From NCBI RefSeq assembly GCF_003148745.1, contig NZ_QGGU01000001.1:199536-263535 (forward strand): 64,000 bases of DNA. The letters run 5' to 3'. This DNA comes from Pleionea mediterranea. Its GTDB lineage: Bacteria; Pseudomonadota; Gammaproteobacteria; Enterobacterales; Kangiellaceae. How positions within the stretch are numbered: the first letter of the stretch is position 1; every line of letters begins with the position of its first letter. This document shows positions 1-9,690 of this stretch, in pieces. A program made the position numbers and the translations under genes. The notes under the pieces were generated by a model. That model worked only from the letters and a program-made list of their open reading frames with translations. It had not been told where the DNA came from and made no database searches.

Positions 1-840
1 GATTGTTCGATTAATGCGTTGGTGATGAATAATCCTTATCTTGGATTTGCCAAAGTGGCTCAGTTACTGGACACCACGCCACAACAAATCATAGGAATTC
101 ATCCTTCAGCTGTCATTGAAGCTACCGCTAATGTGCACTCTGAGGCGGCCATAGGGGCCAATGTGGTGATTGAAGCCGGTGCGATTATAGAAGAAAATGT
201 GCAAATTGCCGCTGGATGTGTCATTGGCGAAAACTGCAGAGTTCAGCGTGATTCCCGATTATTTGCTAATGTTACCTTATACCACAATGTTAAAGTGGGG
301 CAGAGAGCGATAATACACTCTGGCAGTGTGATTGGTTCCGATGGTTTTGGTTTTGCCAATGAATCGGGGCAATGGGTTAAAATACCTCAACTCGGTGGCG
401 TGACCATCGGTGATGATTTTGAATGCGGCGCTAACTGCACCATTGATCGGGGCGCTATCAAGGATACTGTCATCGGTAACGATGTAAAACTCGATAACCT
501 TTGCCACCTGGCTCATAATGTAGAATTTGGTGATCATAGCGCTATGGCAGCCTATTCGGGTATCGCAGGTTCTTCCAAAGTCGGCCAGTTTTGTACCATC
601 AGTGGTCGTGTAAGCATTCTAGGACATATAGAGCTGGCTGATGGCGTACATATTACCGCTGGTTCACAGGTCAGCAAGTCTCTGGAAAAAGGCGCTTATT
701 CATCGGGCAGTCCGTTAATGACCAATCGTGAGTGGAAACGTAATGTGGCCCGACTGCGTCAACTGGATGAGATGGCAAAAACAATTAAAACCTTACAAAA
801 AGAATTAAACACATTAAAAAGTGAGAGCAGTAATGAGTGA
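1..840 (+). CDS. lpxD: LpxD, UDP-3-O-acyl-glucosamine N-acyltransferase (5' end outside window)
   Basis: This enzyme adds the second, N-linked hydroxyacyl chain to UDP-3-O-acyl-glucosamine in cytoplasmic lipid A synthesis. The reading frame is already open at base 1 (it reads [14 protein letters not shown]), so the gene begins upstream and about 65 N-terminal residues are missing. What remains matches LpxD closely: the end of the uridine-binding domain ([14 protein letters not shown]), a long left-handed beta-helix of hexapeptide repeats, the GSDGFGFA and TIDRGA motifs, and a charged C-terminal helix. The TTG at 19 is internal and not a true start. The stop overlaps the start of fabZ, so the two are translationally coupled in the lpxD-fabZ-lpxA-lpxB order usual in gammaproteobacteria. 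Confidence 0.96.
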   Translation, partial: DCSINALVMNNPYLGFAKVAQLLDTTPQQIIGIHPSAVIEATANVHSEAAIGANVVIEAGAIIEENVQIAAGCVIGENCRVQRDSRLFANVTLYHNVKVGQRAIIHSGSVIGSDGFGFANESGQWVKIPQLGGVTIGDDFECGANCTIDRGAIKDTVIGNDVKLDNLCHLAHNVEFGDHSAMAAYSGIAGSSKVGQFCTISGRVSILGHIELADGVHITAGSQVSKSLEKGAYSSGSPLMTNREWKRNVARLRQLDEMAKTIKTLQKELNTLKSESSNE

Positions 841-1300
841 GCAAGGCGATGTAATGTCAGTGATGGACATTCATGAAATAATGAAACACTTACCCCATCG
901 TTATCCGTTTCTTTTAATAGACCGGGTTGTTGACTATAAACTCGGTGAATACCTTAACGGGATTAAAAATGTAACCTATAACGAACCTTGTTTTACTGGT
1001 CACTTTCCGCATCGACCTGTTATGCCAGGCGTATTAATTCTTGAAGCCCTGGCTCAAGCCACCGGAATTTTAGCCTTCAAAACCATGGGTGAGCTACCTG
1101 ATGAAGACTCGCTGTATTACTTTGTCGGAATTGATAATGCCCGGTTTAAGCGTCCTGTTGAGCCAGGCGATCAGGTTCATCTTCAGGTAAAGGTACAAAG
1201 GCGCAAACGTGATATGTGGAAGTTTTCAGCCGAAGCATTGGTTGATGATCAAGTCGTTTGCTCTGCCGATTTAATGTGTGCCAAAAGTAAAGTCGCATGA
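833..1300 (+). CDS. fabZ: FabZ, 3-hydroxyacyl-ACP dehydratase
   Basis: FabZ dehydrates 3-hydroxyacyl-ACP to trans-2-enoyl-ACP in fatty acid elongation. It competes with LpxA and LpxD for hydroxyacyl-ACP, which explains their shared operon. From the ATG at 833 the protein has 155 residues, close to the usual length. It is a single hotdog fold with the motifs [22 protein letters not shown] and [12 protein letters not shown]; His57 and Glu71 are the expected catalytic pair. A GTG at 821 is in frame but lies deeper inside lpxD. The ATG at 833 overlaps the lpxD stop (838-840), which is typical coupling. The stop overlaps the lpxA start as ATGA. Confidence 0.97.
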   Translation: MSEQGDVMSVMDIHEIMKHLPHRYPFLLIDRVVDYKLGEYLNGIKNVTYNEPCFTGHFPHRPVMPGVLILEALAQATGILAFKTMGELPDEDSLYYFVGIDNARFKRPVEPGDQVHLQVKVQRRKRDMWKFSAEALVDDQVVCSADLMCAKSKVA

Positions 1301-2079
1301 GTCATCCTTCTGCCAAGATCCATCCTTCGGCAATTATTGAGCCTGGTGCTCAACTTGCCGAAGATGTTGAAGTAGGGCCTTTTTCCGTCATTGGCCCACA
1401 TGTAACCATAGAGTCGGGTACACGTGTTGGCCCTCATGTGGTGATCAACGGTCATACCAGCATCGGTAAAGATAATCGCTTTTATCAGTTCGCCAGTATT
1501 GGCGAAGAGAATCAGGACAAAAAGTATCAAGGCGAACCCACCAAAACCATTATTGGTGACAATAACGTTTTTCGAGAAGGGTGTACGGTTCACCGAGGAA
1601 CGGTTCAAGATATCGGTTATACACAAATTGGTAGTCACGGTTTATTTATGGCTTACACCCATGTTGCTCACGATTGTTTAGTGGGAGACCATGTGATTTT
1701 TGCCAATAATGCCACCATCGCTGGTCATGTGTCTGTTGGTGACTGGGTCATTTTAGGCGGCTTTACCGGCGTCCATCAGTTTTGCAAAGTCGGTGCCCAT
1801 GCGTTTGCTGGTATGAACAGTAGTATTACTCAAGACGTTCCGCCTTATGTCATGTTGCAGGACGGTGTACCTCGTGCCATAAATGCAGAAGGCTTGAAAC
1901 GTCGAGGGTTTTCAAGCGATGATATTCGAGCCATTAAAAATGCATTTCGTGCGCTGTATCGAAAAAATTTAAAACTGGAACAAGCAAAAACTGAAATACA
2001 GACAATCGCCAATAACAGTCAGGCGGTTGATGTTATTGTTCAGTTTTTAGAAAATTCTCAACGCGGCATCGTCCGTTAG
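1297..2079 (+). CDS. lpxA: LpxA, UDP-N-acetylglucosamine O-acyltransferase
   Basis: LpxA carries out the first step of lipid A synthesis, moving a hydroxyacyl chain from ACP to the 3-OH of UDP-GlcNAc. The protein has 260 residues, a normal length. It shows an N-terminal left-handed beta-helix made of hexapeptide repeats ([20 protein letters not shown]), the motif YTHVAHDC with the catalytic His at residue 125, and a helical C-terminal domain starting near residue 195 ([20 protein letters not shown]). Its ATG overlaps the fabZ stop by four bases, so translation is coupled. Nothing unusual is seen. Confidence 0.98.
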   Translation: MSHPSAKIHPSAIIEPGAQLAEDVEVGPFSVIGPHVTIESGTRVGPHVVINGHTSIGKDNRFYQFASIGEENQDKKYQGEPTKTIIGDNNVFREGCTVHRGTVQDIGYTQIGSHGLFMAYTHVAHDCLVGDHVIFANNATIAGHVSVGDWVILGGFTGVHQFCKVGAHAFAGMNSSITQDVPPYVMLQDGVPRAINAEGLKRRGFSSDDIRAIKNAFRALYRKNLKLEQAKTEIQTIANNSQAVDVIVQFLENSQRGIVR

Positions 2080-2090
2080 TCCCCTCTATT

Positions 2091-3233
2091 ATGACAAGCA
2101 AAAAAGTCTTTATAGTCGCCGGAGAAGCCTCGGGTGACTTTCTTGCTGCTGGCTTAATCCGTCAGTTAAAAACTAAATATTCTGACATTACTTTTTCCGG
2201 AATTGCCGGGCCAAAAATGCAAGCCGAAGGCTGCGTTAGTGTTTATCCTATTGAACGCTTATCGGTGATGGGCATAGCTGCTGTACTAAAGCGGTACCGA
2301 GAATTATCACGAGTAAGAAAACAGCTGATTGCTCAATTAATTGCCGATCCACCGGATGTTTTTATCGGCATCGATGCGCCTGAGTTTAATTTGGATTTTG
2401 AGTTGTCATTAAAACAGGCGGGCATTAAAACGGTGCATTACGTTAGTCCTTCTGTCTGGGCATGGCGACCCAATCGAATTTTTAAAATTAAAAAAGCGGT
2501 TGATTTAATGCTGTGCTTGTTTACATTTGAAGAGCCTTTTTATCAACAGCACAATATAAAGGTCGCCTGTGTCGGGCATCCTATGGCGGATGAAATTCCA
2601 TTGGAACAAAACACGCAAGCGATTAGAAAAGAATTAAGCTTAGCGGAAACGGAGCCGGTTTTAGCGGTATTGCCGGGCAGTCGTTCCAGTGAAATCAAAT
2701 ACATTGCAAAACCCTTTATTGAAGCTGCACGAATATGTCAGCAAAAAATGCCGTCACTTAAGATCCTTATACCAGCGATTAATGAAACCCGAAAAGCACA
2801 GCTTCTGGCAGCTATAGGTCCACTGGCCGATGAAGTAAATTTAATGATAACGGTAGGCAATGCTCGTGAAATTATGGCCGCTGCTGATGCTGTTCTGATT
2901 GCTTCAGGAACGGCAACCTTAGAAGCCACTTTACTTAAAAAACCGATGGTTGTTGGTTATAAAATGTCGTCCTTCAGTTACGCTATTTTTAGTCGTATGT
3001 TAAAAATTAAAAATGTATCGCTGCCAAATTTGTTAGCGGGTCAAACGCTGGTTTCTGAATTAATACAAAGTGATTGTCAGCCGGATAAATTAGCCAAAGA
3101 ATTATTGCCATTACTCGAAGGTAATGAAAAAAGTCAGCAAATGAAGCTGGCTTTTGAAGATATCCACCGGGCGTTAAAAAAAGATGCGGATATTATTGCG
3201 GCTGACGCTGTTTTTCAGTTACTGGAATCCTAA
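2091..3233 (+). CDS. lpxB: LpxB, lipid A disaccharide synthase
   Basis: LpxB is a GT19 glycosyltransferase that joins lipid X to UDP-2,3-diacylglucosamine, forming the beta-1,6 disaccharide of lipid A at the inner face of the cytoplasmic membrane. It has 380 residues, the usual size. Recognisable blocks are the N-terminal VAGEASGDFLAAGLI, HYVSPSVWAWRPNR.FKI, the nucleotide-binding LPGSR..EI and LIASGTATLEATLL..PMVVGYKM, and SLPNLLAG. It starts 11 bases after the lpxA stop and belongs to the same operon. Just downstream (3239-3257) the seven-base unit AACCTGG is repeated in tandem before rnhB. Confidence 0.97.
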   Translation: MTSKKVFIVAGEASGDFLAAGLIRQLKTKYSDITFSGIAGPKMQAEGCVSVYPIERLSVMGIAAVLKRYRELSRVRKQLIAQLIADPPDVFIGIDAPEFNLDFELSLKQAGIKTVHYVSPSVWAWRPNRIFKIKKAVDLMLCLFTFEEPFYQQHNIKVACVGHPMADEIPLEQNTQAIRKELSLAETEPVLAVLPGSRSSEIKYIAKPFIEAARICQQKMPSLKILIPAINETRKAQLLAAIGPLADEVNLMITVGNAREIMAAADAVLIASGTATLEATLLKKPMVVGYKMSSFSYAIFSRMLKIKNVSLPNLLAGQTLVSELIQSDCQPDKLAKELLPLLEGNEKSQQMKLAFEDIHRALKKDADIIAADAVFQLLES

Positions 3234-3298
3234 CGTGTGGAACCTGGAACCTGGAACAGCTAAACATTTAGAACCATGAAATATGAGAGTAAAAAAAC

Positions 3299-3862
3299 AT
3301 GCGATTGATTGCCGGTGTTGATGAAGTTGGTCGAGGGCCATTGGCAGGTCCTGTCGTGGCCGCCGCAGTTATTCTGGATCCCGATAATCCCATCGAAGGA
3401 TTAACCGATTCAAAAAAACTATCGGAAAAAAAGCGTGATCGTTACTTTGAGCTAATTAAAGAAAAAGCCTTATGTTGGGCAATTGGTCGGGCTGAAGTGG
3501 ATGAAATTGATCGCATTAATATTCTACAAGCGTCCATGCGAGCAATGGAGCGAGCTGTTGAGCAGTTAAATGAATCACCGCATCATGTTTTAGTCGATGG
3601 TAATAAGTTACCGCAGTTTTCCATGACGGCAGAAGCCATTATTAAAGGCGATTTGATTGAACCCTGTATTAGCGCGGCATCCATTATTGCCAAGGTAACA
3701 CGAGACAGGGAAATGGTTGAAATGGATGAGAAATTTCCCGGATATGGCTTTGCTAAACACAAAGGCTATCCAACAAAGCAGCACCGTGATGCCTTGTTAA
3801 CATTAGGTTTGACTGATATTCATAGACGATCATACGCACCGGTTCAAAAAATACTGCTATAA
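3299..3862 (+). CDS. rnhB: RnhB, ribonuclease HII
   Basis: RNase HII nicks DNA at embedded ribonucleotides and degrades RNA in RNA-DNA hybrids. The protein has 187 residues, slightly shorter than the E. coli enzyme. Hallmarks are the N-terminal [21 protein letters not shown] (metal-binding Asp8 and Glu9, with the GRG substrate motif), the internal VDGN (third acidic residue), [12 protein letters not shown], and the C-terminal [12 protein letters not shown]. An ATG at 3299 follows an A-rich leader containing GAGAGT. It lies 65 bases after lpxB in the conserved lpxB-rnhB-dnaE order. Confidence 0.97.
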   Translation: MRLIAGVDEVGRGPLAGPVVAAAVILDPDNPIEGLTDSKKLSEKKRDRYFELIKEKALCWAIGRAEVDEIDRINILQASMRAMERAVEQLNESPHHVLVDGNKLPQFSMTAEAIIKGDLIEPCISAASIIAKVTRDREMVEMDEKFPGYGFAKHKGYPTKQHRDALLTLGLTDIHRRSYAPVQKILL

Positions 3863-3929
3863 TCATTAAACCCACTCGTATTAATATATGTGCTAAGACA
3901 CAGATCAAAAATAACAATGGAGTGTGCCT

Positions 3930-4772
3930 TTGAGTGAGCACTCGGATAACAATAATAGAACCCCGCAGCCAAAGAAAATAGGCACTTCAGGCAACACAGC
4001 CAAGGCAAGTCAGCCTTCCGCTAAAGCAAGTCAAGTGGCCTTATTAAATCCCAAGCACTGGGTTTTAACTCGGTGTGGTAAGGTGATTTTTATTGCAGAG
4101 CATTCGGTTCGTGATTTTTCCTGGGAATTTGCGGATGCACATGATCCCGCTATTCAACAACGTTGTTTGCAGTTTGCCATTGATCCTGCCCATTTCACCA
4201 TGAACCACCCAAAAATTGAAAATGTAGACGATGCTATTGCAACACAAATCCCCTTTTTTTATTGGACAGATCCGGAAAAAACCACCTTTTCCATTTTAAA
4301 TGTGGCGGAAAATGACTCTAAGTTAATGTTTTTGAAAAGCAGCGAGATTGATTTACTGGTGGGCGATGAAAACTGGACGCTGATTGCCGCACAACATCCT
4401 GCGAAAATAAGTTTAACCAAACGGCTTGAAATGTTTCGTGCCCAAAGCGATAAAGTGAACAATAATCTGTATTTTCTCGGCGAAGACAATGGCTGGCTAA
4501 TTATGCTGCGCATGGAACCCAATCGATTTCATAACTCAATTAAAGTGGAAGGGATGATTTTTCACAACGATCCCATGTTGCAATTAAATACCCAGCAAAA
4601 CTGGGAGCGACATGGCAATAAATCATTGCATCTGGCTTTTTCTAAAAGAGGGGCTGAGTCGCATATGCAGGACTCAATCTGGATCAATGTGGGGTGGCCC
4701 AATTCAACTCATTGTTTGCGCTCACACTTGAAAATCAGTGACAAAATGGTTAATGATAACCGTTTTAAATAG
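3930..4772 (+). CDS. Hypothetical protein, about 280 residues, between rnhB and dnaE
   Basis: No family is recognised. The first 40 residues are rich in Ser, Asn, Gln, Lys and Ala (SGNTAKASQPSAKASQ) and look disordered; the rest is a mixed globular sequence with several aromatic stretches (HWVLTRCGKVIFIAEHS, IPFFYWTDPEKTTFSILN). There is no signal peptide or membrane segment, so it is probably cytoplasmic. Two starts are possible: GTG at 3924 or TTG at 3930. The TTG is preferred because GGAG at 3919-3922 sits seven bases before it. It interrupts the common rnhB-dnaE adjacency together with the next gene. Its base composition resembles its neighbours, so recent transfer is not evident. Confidence 0.75.
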   Translation: MSEHSDNNNRTPQPKKIGTSGNTAKASQPSAKASQVALLNPKHWVLTRCGKVIFIAEHSVRDFSWEFADAHDPAIQQRCLQFAIDPAHFTMNHPKIENVDDAIATQIPFFYWTDPEKTTFSILNVAENDSKLMFLKSSEIDLLVGDENWTLIAAQHPAKISLTKRLEMFRAQSDKVNNNLYFLGEDNGWLIMLRMEPNRFHNSIKVEGMIFHNDPMLQLNTQQNWERHGNKSLHLAFSKRGAESHMQDSIWINVGWPNSTHCLRSHLKISDKMVNDNRFK

Positions 4773-4846
4773 AATCATCGCTTTATATAAACCATCGTTT
4801 AAAACTGGAACGATGACACCTACACAAATTATTTCTGGCATATAAT

Positions 4847-5071
4847 ATGACTGAATCAATCAAACCCGGTATCTACCGGCATTTTAAAGGCAATGAATAT
4901 CTGGTTCTGGATACCGCTCGCCATTCAGAAACCAATGAGTGGATGGTGGTTTATCAGCCTCAGTACGGTGAAAAAGGGCTTTGGGTACGACCCTTATCCA
5001 TGTTTGAAGAATCGGTGGAGGTGAATGGCCAGTTTAAGCCTCGATTTGAGTGGGTCTGCAAAGCCAATTAA
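4847..5071 (+). CDS. DUF1653 family small protein
   Basis: This 74-residue protein matches the DUF1653 family throughout: a start like KPGIYRHFKGNEYLVLDTARHSET, then VVYQPQYGEKGLWVRPLSMF and a closing PRFEWV. Proteins of this family are small, soluble, widespread and without a settled role, so no function is given here. The ATG at 4847 is the only reasonable start, although no clear Shine-Dalgarno sequence precedes it; the six bases before it happen to read TATAAT. It lies 74 bases after the previous gene and about 130 bases ahead of dnaE, on the same strand. Confidence 0.88.
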   Translation: MTESIKPGIYRHFKGNEYLVLDTARHSETNEWMVVYQPQYGEKGLWVRPLSMFEESVEVNGQFKPRFEWVCKAN

Positions 5072-5202
5072 GCCATCATCGACGCCTATTAAAATCCCTA
5101 GTTTCTATCGCTCGTTTAAATTAAAAGTCAAGCCTACCGCTGTTGTCGATATTCCCTTAAGATAAGCCATTATTTCATCTTTCATTCAATGCTAAGTTGT
5201 TT

Positions 5203-8200
5203 ATGACCTCAAACTTTGTCCATCTGCGCGTTCATACCGAATACTCCATGAGCAATGGCATGTGCCGCATAAAGCCGCTGATAAAACTGGCGTCTGAACT
5301 GCAGCAGCCCGCTCTGGCACTCACCGATCAAAATAATATTTGTGGACTGGTTCGGTTTTTCAGCGAGGCTCAATCTAATGGCATTAAACCCATTATTGGT
5401 TGCAACTTATGGGTGCATTGCGATGATCTGGGCGATGAGCCCTTTCGGATTTTATTGCTGTGTATCAGTCAGGATGGCTATACCAATTTAAAGCGCCTCA
5501 TTTCAGAGGCTTACACCACCAACCAACGACGTGGAGTGCCGATCGTTGAGCGTGAGTGGCTTAAAAAGTGGAATGAAGGGCTGATTGTACTGTCTGGCGG
5601 GCGAGAAGGCGATGTGGGCAAAGCGCTGCTAGCCGGCAATATTGAACAGGCCGCACAACTGCTGGGCTTCTGGGGACACTATTTCCATAATCGCTATTAC
5701 CTTGAGTTGCAGCGCACCGGTCGTGCCAATGAAGACGACTACATTCATGCCGCAGTAGGCCTGGCGCAAGGCTCGAATGTACCTGTGGTTGCCACCAATG
5801 ATGTGCAGTTTTTGGAGCAGGAAAACTTTATTGCTCATGAGGCCAGGGTCTGCATTGGCATGGGACGGGTACTGGAAGATCCGGATCGACCGCGTAACTA
5901 TACCGATCAACAATATCTTAAAACATCAGAAGAAATGGCGGAGCTATTTTCTGATATTCCCGAAGCCATAGAAAACACGCTGGAAATTGCCAAACGTTGT
6001 TCTGTCCAGCTGGAACTTGGTACCTATTATCTACCGGCGTTTCCCACCGGAGATATGGACGAAGCAGAATACCTGTGTAAAGTCAGTGAAGAAGGACTAG
6101 AAGAGCGGCTCGATGTGCTATTCGACAGAAATTCGCCAGACTTTGCTGAAAAACGCAAAGAGTACGATGAGCGTCTCGAAATTGAACTGGGCGTTATTAA
6201 TCAAATGGGCTTTCCCGGTTACTTTTTAATCGTTGCCGACTTTATTCAGTGGGCCAAAGACAACGATGTGCCGGTTGGGCCTGGGCGTGGTTCCGGTGCC
6301 GGATCACTGGTGGCGTATGCGTTAAAAATTACCGATCTGGATCCGCTGGAATACGACTTACTGTTTGAGCGATTCTTGAATCCAGAACGGGTTTCCATGC
6401 CCGATTTTGACGTGGACTTTTGCATGGATGGCCGCGACAGAGTCATCGACTATGTGGCGGAAACCTATGGTCGGGATGCCGTGTCGCAAATCATTACCTT
6501 TGGCACCATGGCGGCAAAAGCGGTGGTGCGCGATGTGGCCCGTGTATTGGGTAAGCCTTATGGTCTGGCTGATCGCATGTCCAAATTGATTCCGCCAACA
6601 CCGGGAATGACCTTATCAAAAGCGCTCGATGAAGTGCCCGAACTGGTGGATTTCATTGAGCAGGATGAAGAAGCGCAAGAAGTTTGGGAAATGGCCAAGT
6701 CATTGGAAGGTTTGTGTCGTCAGGCGGGTAAACACGCCGGTGGTGTTGTTATCTCACCCACAACCTTAACCGATTTTACTGCCATCTATTGTGATGAAGA
6801 TTACAGTGGGTTAGTGGCGCAATTTGATAAAGACGATGTGGAAAAAGCCGGTCTGGTTAAGTTTGACTTTTTAGGGTTAAAAACCTTAACCATTATCGAC
6901 TGGGCGATGGCGATTGTGAACCGGCTTCGCGGCGAGAAAGATCAGGAGCCGCTCGATATTAATCACATTCCGCTGGAGGATAAAGCCTCGTTCGATTTGC
7001 TTAAACGTTCCGACACCACCGCAGTATTCCAGCTGGAATCTCAGGGCATGAAAAACCTGATTGATCGGTTGGAGCCCAGCAATTTTGAAGAAATTATCGC
7101 ACTGGTGGCCTTGTTTCGACCAGGGCCTTTGCAATCTGGCATGGTGGATGACTTTATCAACCGTAAGCACGGCCGTGCCGAAGTCTCCTACCCGCATCCG
7201 GATTATCAACACGAATTATTAAAACCGATTCTTGAGCCCACTTATGGGGTTATTGTCTATCAGGAACAGGTCATGCAAATCGCGCAGGTGTTGGCGGGTT
7301 ACAGTCTTGGTGGCGCCGACTTATTACGCCGAGCTATGGGTAAGAAAAAAGCGGAAGAGATGGCCAAGCAGCGAGCCATTTTTGCCGAAGGTGCCGAAAA
7401 GCAGGGCATCGATGCCGATCTGGCGATGAACATTTTCGATCTGGTGGAAAAGTTTGCCGGTTACGGTTTTAACAAATCGCACTCGGCAGCTTACGCATTA
7501 GTCGCTTATCAAACCGCGTATTTAAAAGCCCATTATCCGGCGGCGTTTATGGCCGCGGTAATGTCGGCAGATATGGACAACACCGACAAAGTCGTGACCT
7601 TTGTTGATGATTGCTTGCAGCACAAAATAAAAATTATGCCGCCCGATGTTAATCAGGGTGAATACAAATTTACCGTGACCGATGAAAACACCATTATTTA
7701 TGGTATTGGTGCAATCAAAGGGGTTGGTGAAGGCGCCATAGAAAGTTTTGTTAACGAACGTGAAGTCAATGGTCCTTATACGGATCTGTTCGATTTTTGC
7801 CAACGGGTGGATTTGAAAAAAGTAAATCGCCGTGTGCTCGAGTCGTTAATTCGGGCTGGCGCACTGGATCAATTAGGGCCAAACCGTTCCGTCATGATGG
7901 CCAGTCTCGATGAAGCCATAAAAGCGGCGGATCAACAAAATAAAGCCGCCGCAATTGGTCAGGATGATTTATTCGGCGAAGCCTTTACTTCAGACGCCAG
8001 CACGGGCGAACTTAACTGGGCAAAAGTTCGACCCTGGCCAGAAGAACAAGTACTGCAAGGAGAAAAAGAAACTTTAGGGCTTTATTTAACCGGTCACCCC
8101 ATCGATCGTTATTTGCCAGAACTTAAAAACTTTGTGCCGAGTCGAATTAAAAACTTACAGCCGACACGACGCGGTGAAAATATAAAAGCCGCCGGATTAA

Positions 8201-8682
8201 TCATGGATGTGATGGTTCGCACTAATAAGCGCGGTGATCGATTTGCCATAGTGACTCTGGATGATAAAAGTGGCCGAATCACACTGTTTGTTAATGCATC
8301 GGTTTACGAACAATGCAAAGAGATTATTCAAAACGATAGAATTATTGTTGCCGAAGGCGATGTAAAACACGATGACTTCAGCGGCGGTTTACGCATTAAC
8401 ACCGTAAACATTCATGACTTTATATCAGCCCGTGAACAATTCGCAAAATGTTTATGCATTGAATTAAGGGACAATAAAACGCCGGATAACTTAGCCGATC
8501 AACTGCTACGATTTATCAAACCATGCCTACAAGGGCAAACCCCCATTAAGTTTAAATACACTATGAATGGAAGCACTGCCATCATTCCTTTATCTTCCGA
8601 CTGGCAGGTACAACCAACCAATGATTTACTCTATCATTTAGAAGGAATTGAAGGCTGTGAAAGGGCAACGTTGGAGTATTAG
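5203..8682 (+). CDS. dnaE: DnaE, DNA polymerase III alpha subunit
   Basis: DnaE is the replicative C-family polymerase. From the ATG at 5203 it has 1159 residues, almost exactly the E. coli length. Domains in order are an N-terminal PHP domain ([15 protein letters not shown]), the polymerase palm with [13 protein letters not shown] giving Asp401 and Asp403, the third catalytic Asp555 in [11 protein letters not shown], the fingers ([29 protein letters not shown]), the helix-hairpin-helix region, and a C-terminal OB fold ([22 protein letters not shown]). The catalytic numbering coincides with E. coli. A TTG six bases upstream is in frame but unlikely. In many relatives accA follows dnaE; here the accessory island begins instead. 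Confidence 0.98.
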   Translation: MTSNFVHLRVHTEYSMSNGMCRIKPLIKLASELQQPALALTDQNNICGLVRFFSEAQSNGIKPIIGCNLWVHCDDLGDEPFRILLLCISQDGYTNLKRLISEAYTTNQRRGVPIVEREWLKKWNEGLIVLSGGREGDVGKALLAGNIEQAAQLLGFWGHYFHNRYYLELQRTGRANEDDYIHAAVGLAQGSNVPVVATNDVQFLEQENFIAHEARVCIGMGRVLEDPDRPRNYTDQQYLKTSEEMAELFSDIPEAIENTLEIAKRCSVQLELGTYYLPAFPTGDMDEAEYLCKVSEEGLEERLDVLFDRNSPDFAEKRKEYDERLEIELGVINQMGFPGYFLIVADFIQWAKDNDVPVGPGRGSGAGSLVAYALKITDLDPLEYDLLFERFLNPERVSMPDFDVDFCMDGRDRVIDYVAETYGRDAVSQIITFGTMAAKAVVRDVARVLGKPYGLADRMSKLIPPTPGMTLSKALDEVPELVDFIEQDEEAQEVWEMAKSLEGLCRQAGKHAGGVVISPTTLTDFTAIYCDEDYSGLVAQFDKDDVEKAGLVKFDFLGLKTLTIIDWAMAIVNRLRGEKDQEPLDINHIPLEDKASFDLLKRSDTTAVFQLESQGMKNLIDRLEPSNFEEIIALVALFRPGPLQSGMVDDFINRKHGRAEVSYPHPDYQHELLKPILEPTYGVIVYQEQVMQIAQVLAGYSLGGADLLRRAMGKKKAEEMAKQRAIFAEGAEKQGIDADLAMNIFDLVEKFAGYGFNKSHSAAYALVAYQTAYLKAHYPAAFMAAVMSADMDNTDKVVTFVDDCLQHKIKIMPPDVNQGEYKFTVTDENTIIYGIGAIKGVGEGAIESFVNEREVNGPYTDLFDFCQRVDLKKVNRRVLESLIRAGALDQLGPNRSVMMASLDEAIKAADQQNKAAAIGQDDLFGEAFTSDASTGELNWAKVRPWPEEQVLQGEKETLGLYLTGHPIDRYLPELKNFVPSRIKNLQPTRRGENIKAAGLIMDVMVRTNKRGDRFAIVTLDDKSGRITLFVNASVYEQCKEIIQNDRIIVAEGDVKHDDFSGGLRINTVNIHDFISAREQFAKCLCIELRDNKTPDNLADQLLRFIKPCLQGQTPIKFKYTMNGSTAIIPLSSDWQVQPTNDLLYHLEGIEGCERATLEY

Positions 8683-8799
8683 CATCAGTAAGTTGTATTT
8701 GCCAAATTAATTGTTCAATCCAATTTACCCGTAAATAATCAGTGCGAATATTACAGCTCTAAGCTTCTGAGAACTTTCAGCGATTTGTCATTTAAATGG

Positions 8800-9030
8800 T
8801 GACGGTCATAACAGCCGGTTGCGTAAAAACCAGCCGAGGAAGTTGGCTATGTATTTATGTCAAATCTTATCGGATGAAAAGTTAGCTAATATTGCGGAAT
8901 ATTTTGGTTTAAAAAGTGTTGGCAGTGTCTGCTCTGCTATAAGTGAGATGAAGAAGCTAGAAGAAAAAGGGGAGATGGGCAAGGTGCTTAATCAAGTGTA
9001 TCGAATACTTAATATAAAGAAATGAACCTG
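8800..9030 (+). repeat. 231-bp direct repeat, copy 1
   Basis: This segment is repeated in the same orientation at 14341-14571 with six mismatches in 231 positions by eye. It runs from the TGA.GGTCATAACAG boundary to GAACCTG and contains the HTH-encoding reading frame. Outside these limits the two flanks do not match. The pair brackets about 5.3 kb holding the toxin remnant, its two immunity-like genes and the DUF2339 gene. Confidence 0.93.
8819..9025 (+). pseudogene. C-terminal HTH relic of a REP-associated (RAYT) transposase, copy 1
   Basis: The frame encodes about 68 residues resembling the C-terminal DnaA-like helix-turn-helix that follows the HUH nuclease domain in many gammaproteobacterial REP-associated tyrosine transposases: RKNQPRKLAMYLCQ, then AEYFGLKSVGSVCSAISEMKK and a terminal helix. 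The catalytic HUH and Tyr part is absent, and the frame is open upstream (HNSRLRKNQPR) without a clear start codon, so it is best read as a 3' gene relic. The TTG at 8819 has no Shine-Dalgarno sequence. Alternatively it could be expressed as a small solo DNA-binding protein. Conservation between both copies does not prove function, because the DNA around it is equally conserved. Confidence 0.65.
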
Positions 9031-9685
9031 CCCCCCCCCCTCTGCCCCCCCCTTTGGGTGTAGAAGTCACTAGAAATTTAAGGCTAGTAGATGAAGACGA
9101 GCTTGGGACTATTGAGTTTAGTGGGAAAAACTTTCAGCGGAGAATTGATATTGTTTTGAAAGGCTCTAGTTCCACCGATTTGCCAGGAAGTCCCAACACA
9201 ATATGGGTAGAAGTAAAATCACTTAAAGGTAAAGAAAACCGTACCAGAGAAGTATTTAAGAAGTCTAATTGGGCGCCCTGGGCGATGAATGGGTCAAAAT
9301 ATTCCTACCATAGGCAGTTCTATCTTGACAGAGTGGGAAATACTGATATCAATACTATTGAAGATTATAAACAGTCTAGTGACTTTGAGTGGTGGATTCA
9401 AAAGTTTAGAAAACGCACCGTTGAGGGCTACACTGAAGAACATTTTGATACAGCAGCTACAGAGCTTGAAAAATTACCAACAGGCGGGGTAAATCTGCAT
9501 ATTTAAGTATAAATTTTTCGAGTAGAAAATCTCACAATGATAGATATAATAAAAGAGATGTGTTGAGAAAATTTAAACCTGCAAATATCAAAAATATGTT
9601 AATTGAAGAAGGTAAAGATTTCATATTTTACAATGCAGAACCTCAGCTCGTAGAAGAGTTGTTTGTTAATGCTACAGAGGACTGA
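9018..9685 (+). pseudogene. Orphan C-terminal toxin domain (PD-(D/E)XK nuclease type), truncated and frameshifted
   Basis: The first part (frame of 9054-9506) reads like the C-terminal tip of a polymorphic toxin. RRIDIVLKG followed about 20 residues later by IWVEVKSLK matches the D...ExK signature of PD-(D/E)XK nucleases. No start codon with a ribosome site is present; the frame simply opens at 9018 after repeat copy 1 and the poly-C tract, so the N-terminal delivery part is missing. At the GGGG run near 9484-9488 the original frame ends soon (stop at 9504), but the -1 frame stays open and well structured (KSAYLSINFSSRKSHND ... QLVEELFVNATED) to a stop at 9683-9685, five bases before the next gene. 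A one-base loss in a G run explains this best. The nuclease family assignment rests on motif spacing only. Confidence 0.6.
9031..9052. repeat. Poly-C tract interrupted by TCTG
   Basis: Ten C residues (9031-9040), then TCTG, then eight C residues (9045-9052) directly follow the end of repeat copy 1, where the second copy instead reads GAACCTGACCC. Long homopolymers of this kind are prone to slippage. They lie in the open frame leading into the toxin remnant. A sequencing or assembly artefact cannot be excluded. Confidence 0.8.
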
Positions 9686-9690
9686 CGTGT

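Noticed and set aside
4841-4846. TATAAT as promoter of the DUF1653 gene
   Set aside because: It abuts the ATG, which would put the transcript start inside the gene, and no -35 element lies at the right distance.
9470-9690. Programmed -1 ribosomal frameshift in the toxin remnant
   Set aside because: No slippery heptamer or downstream pseudoknot is evident at GGCGGGGTAAA; since the N-terminus is also missing, decay by a one-base deletion is simpler.
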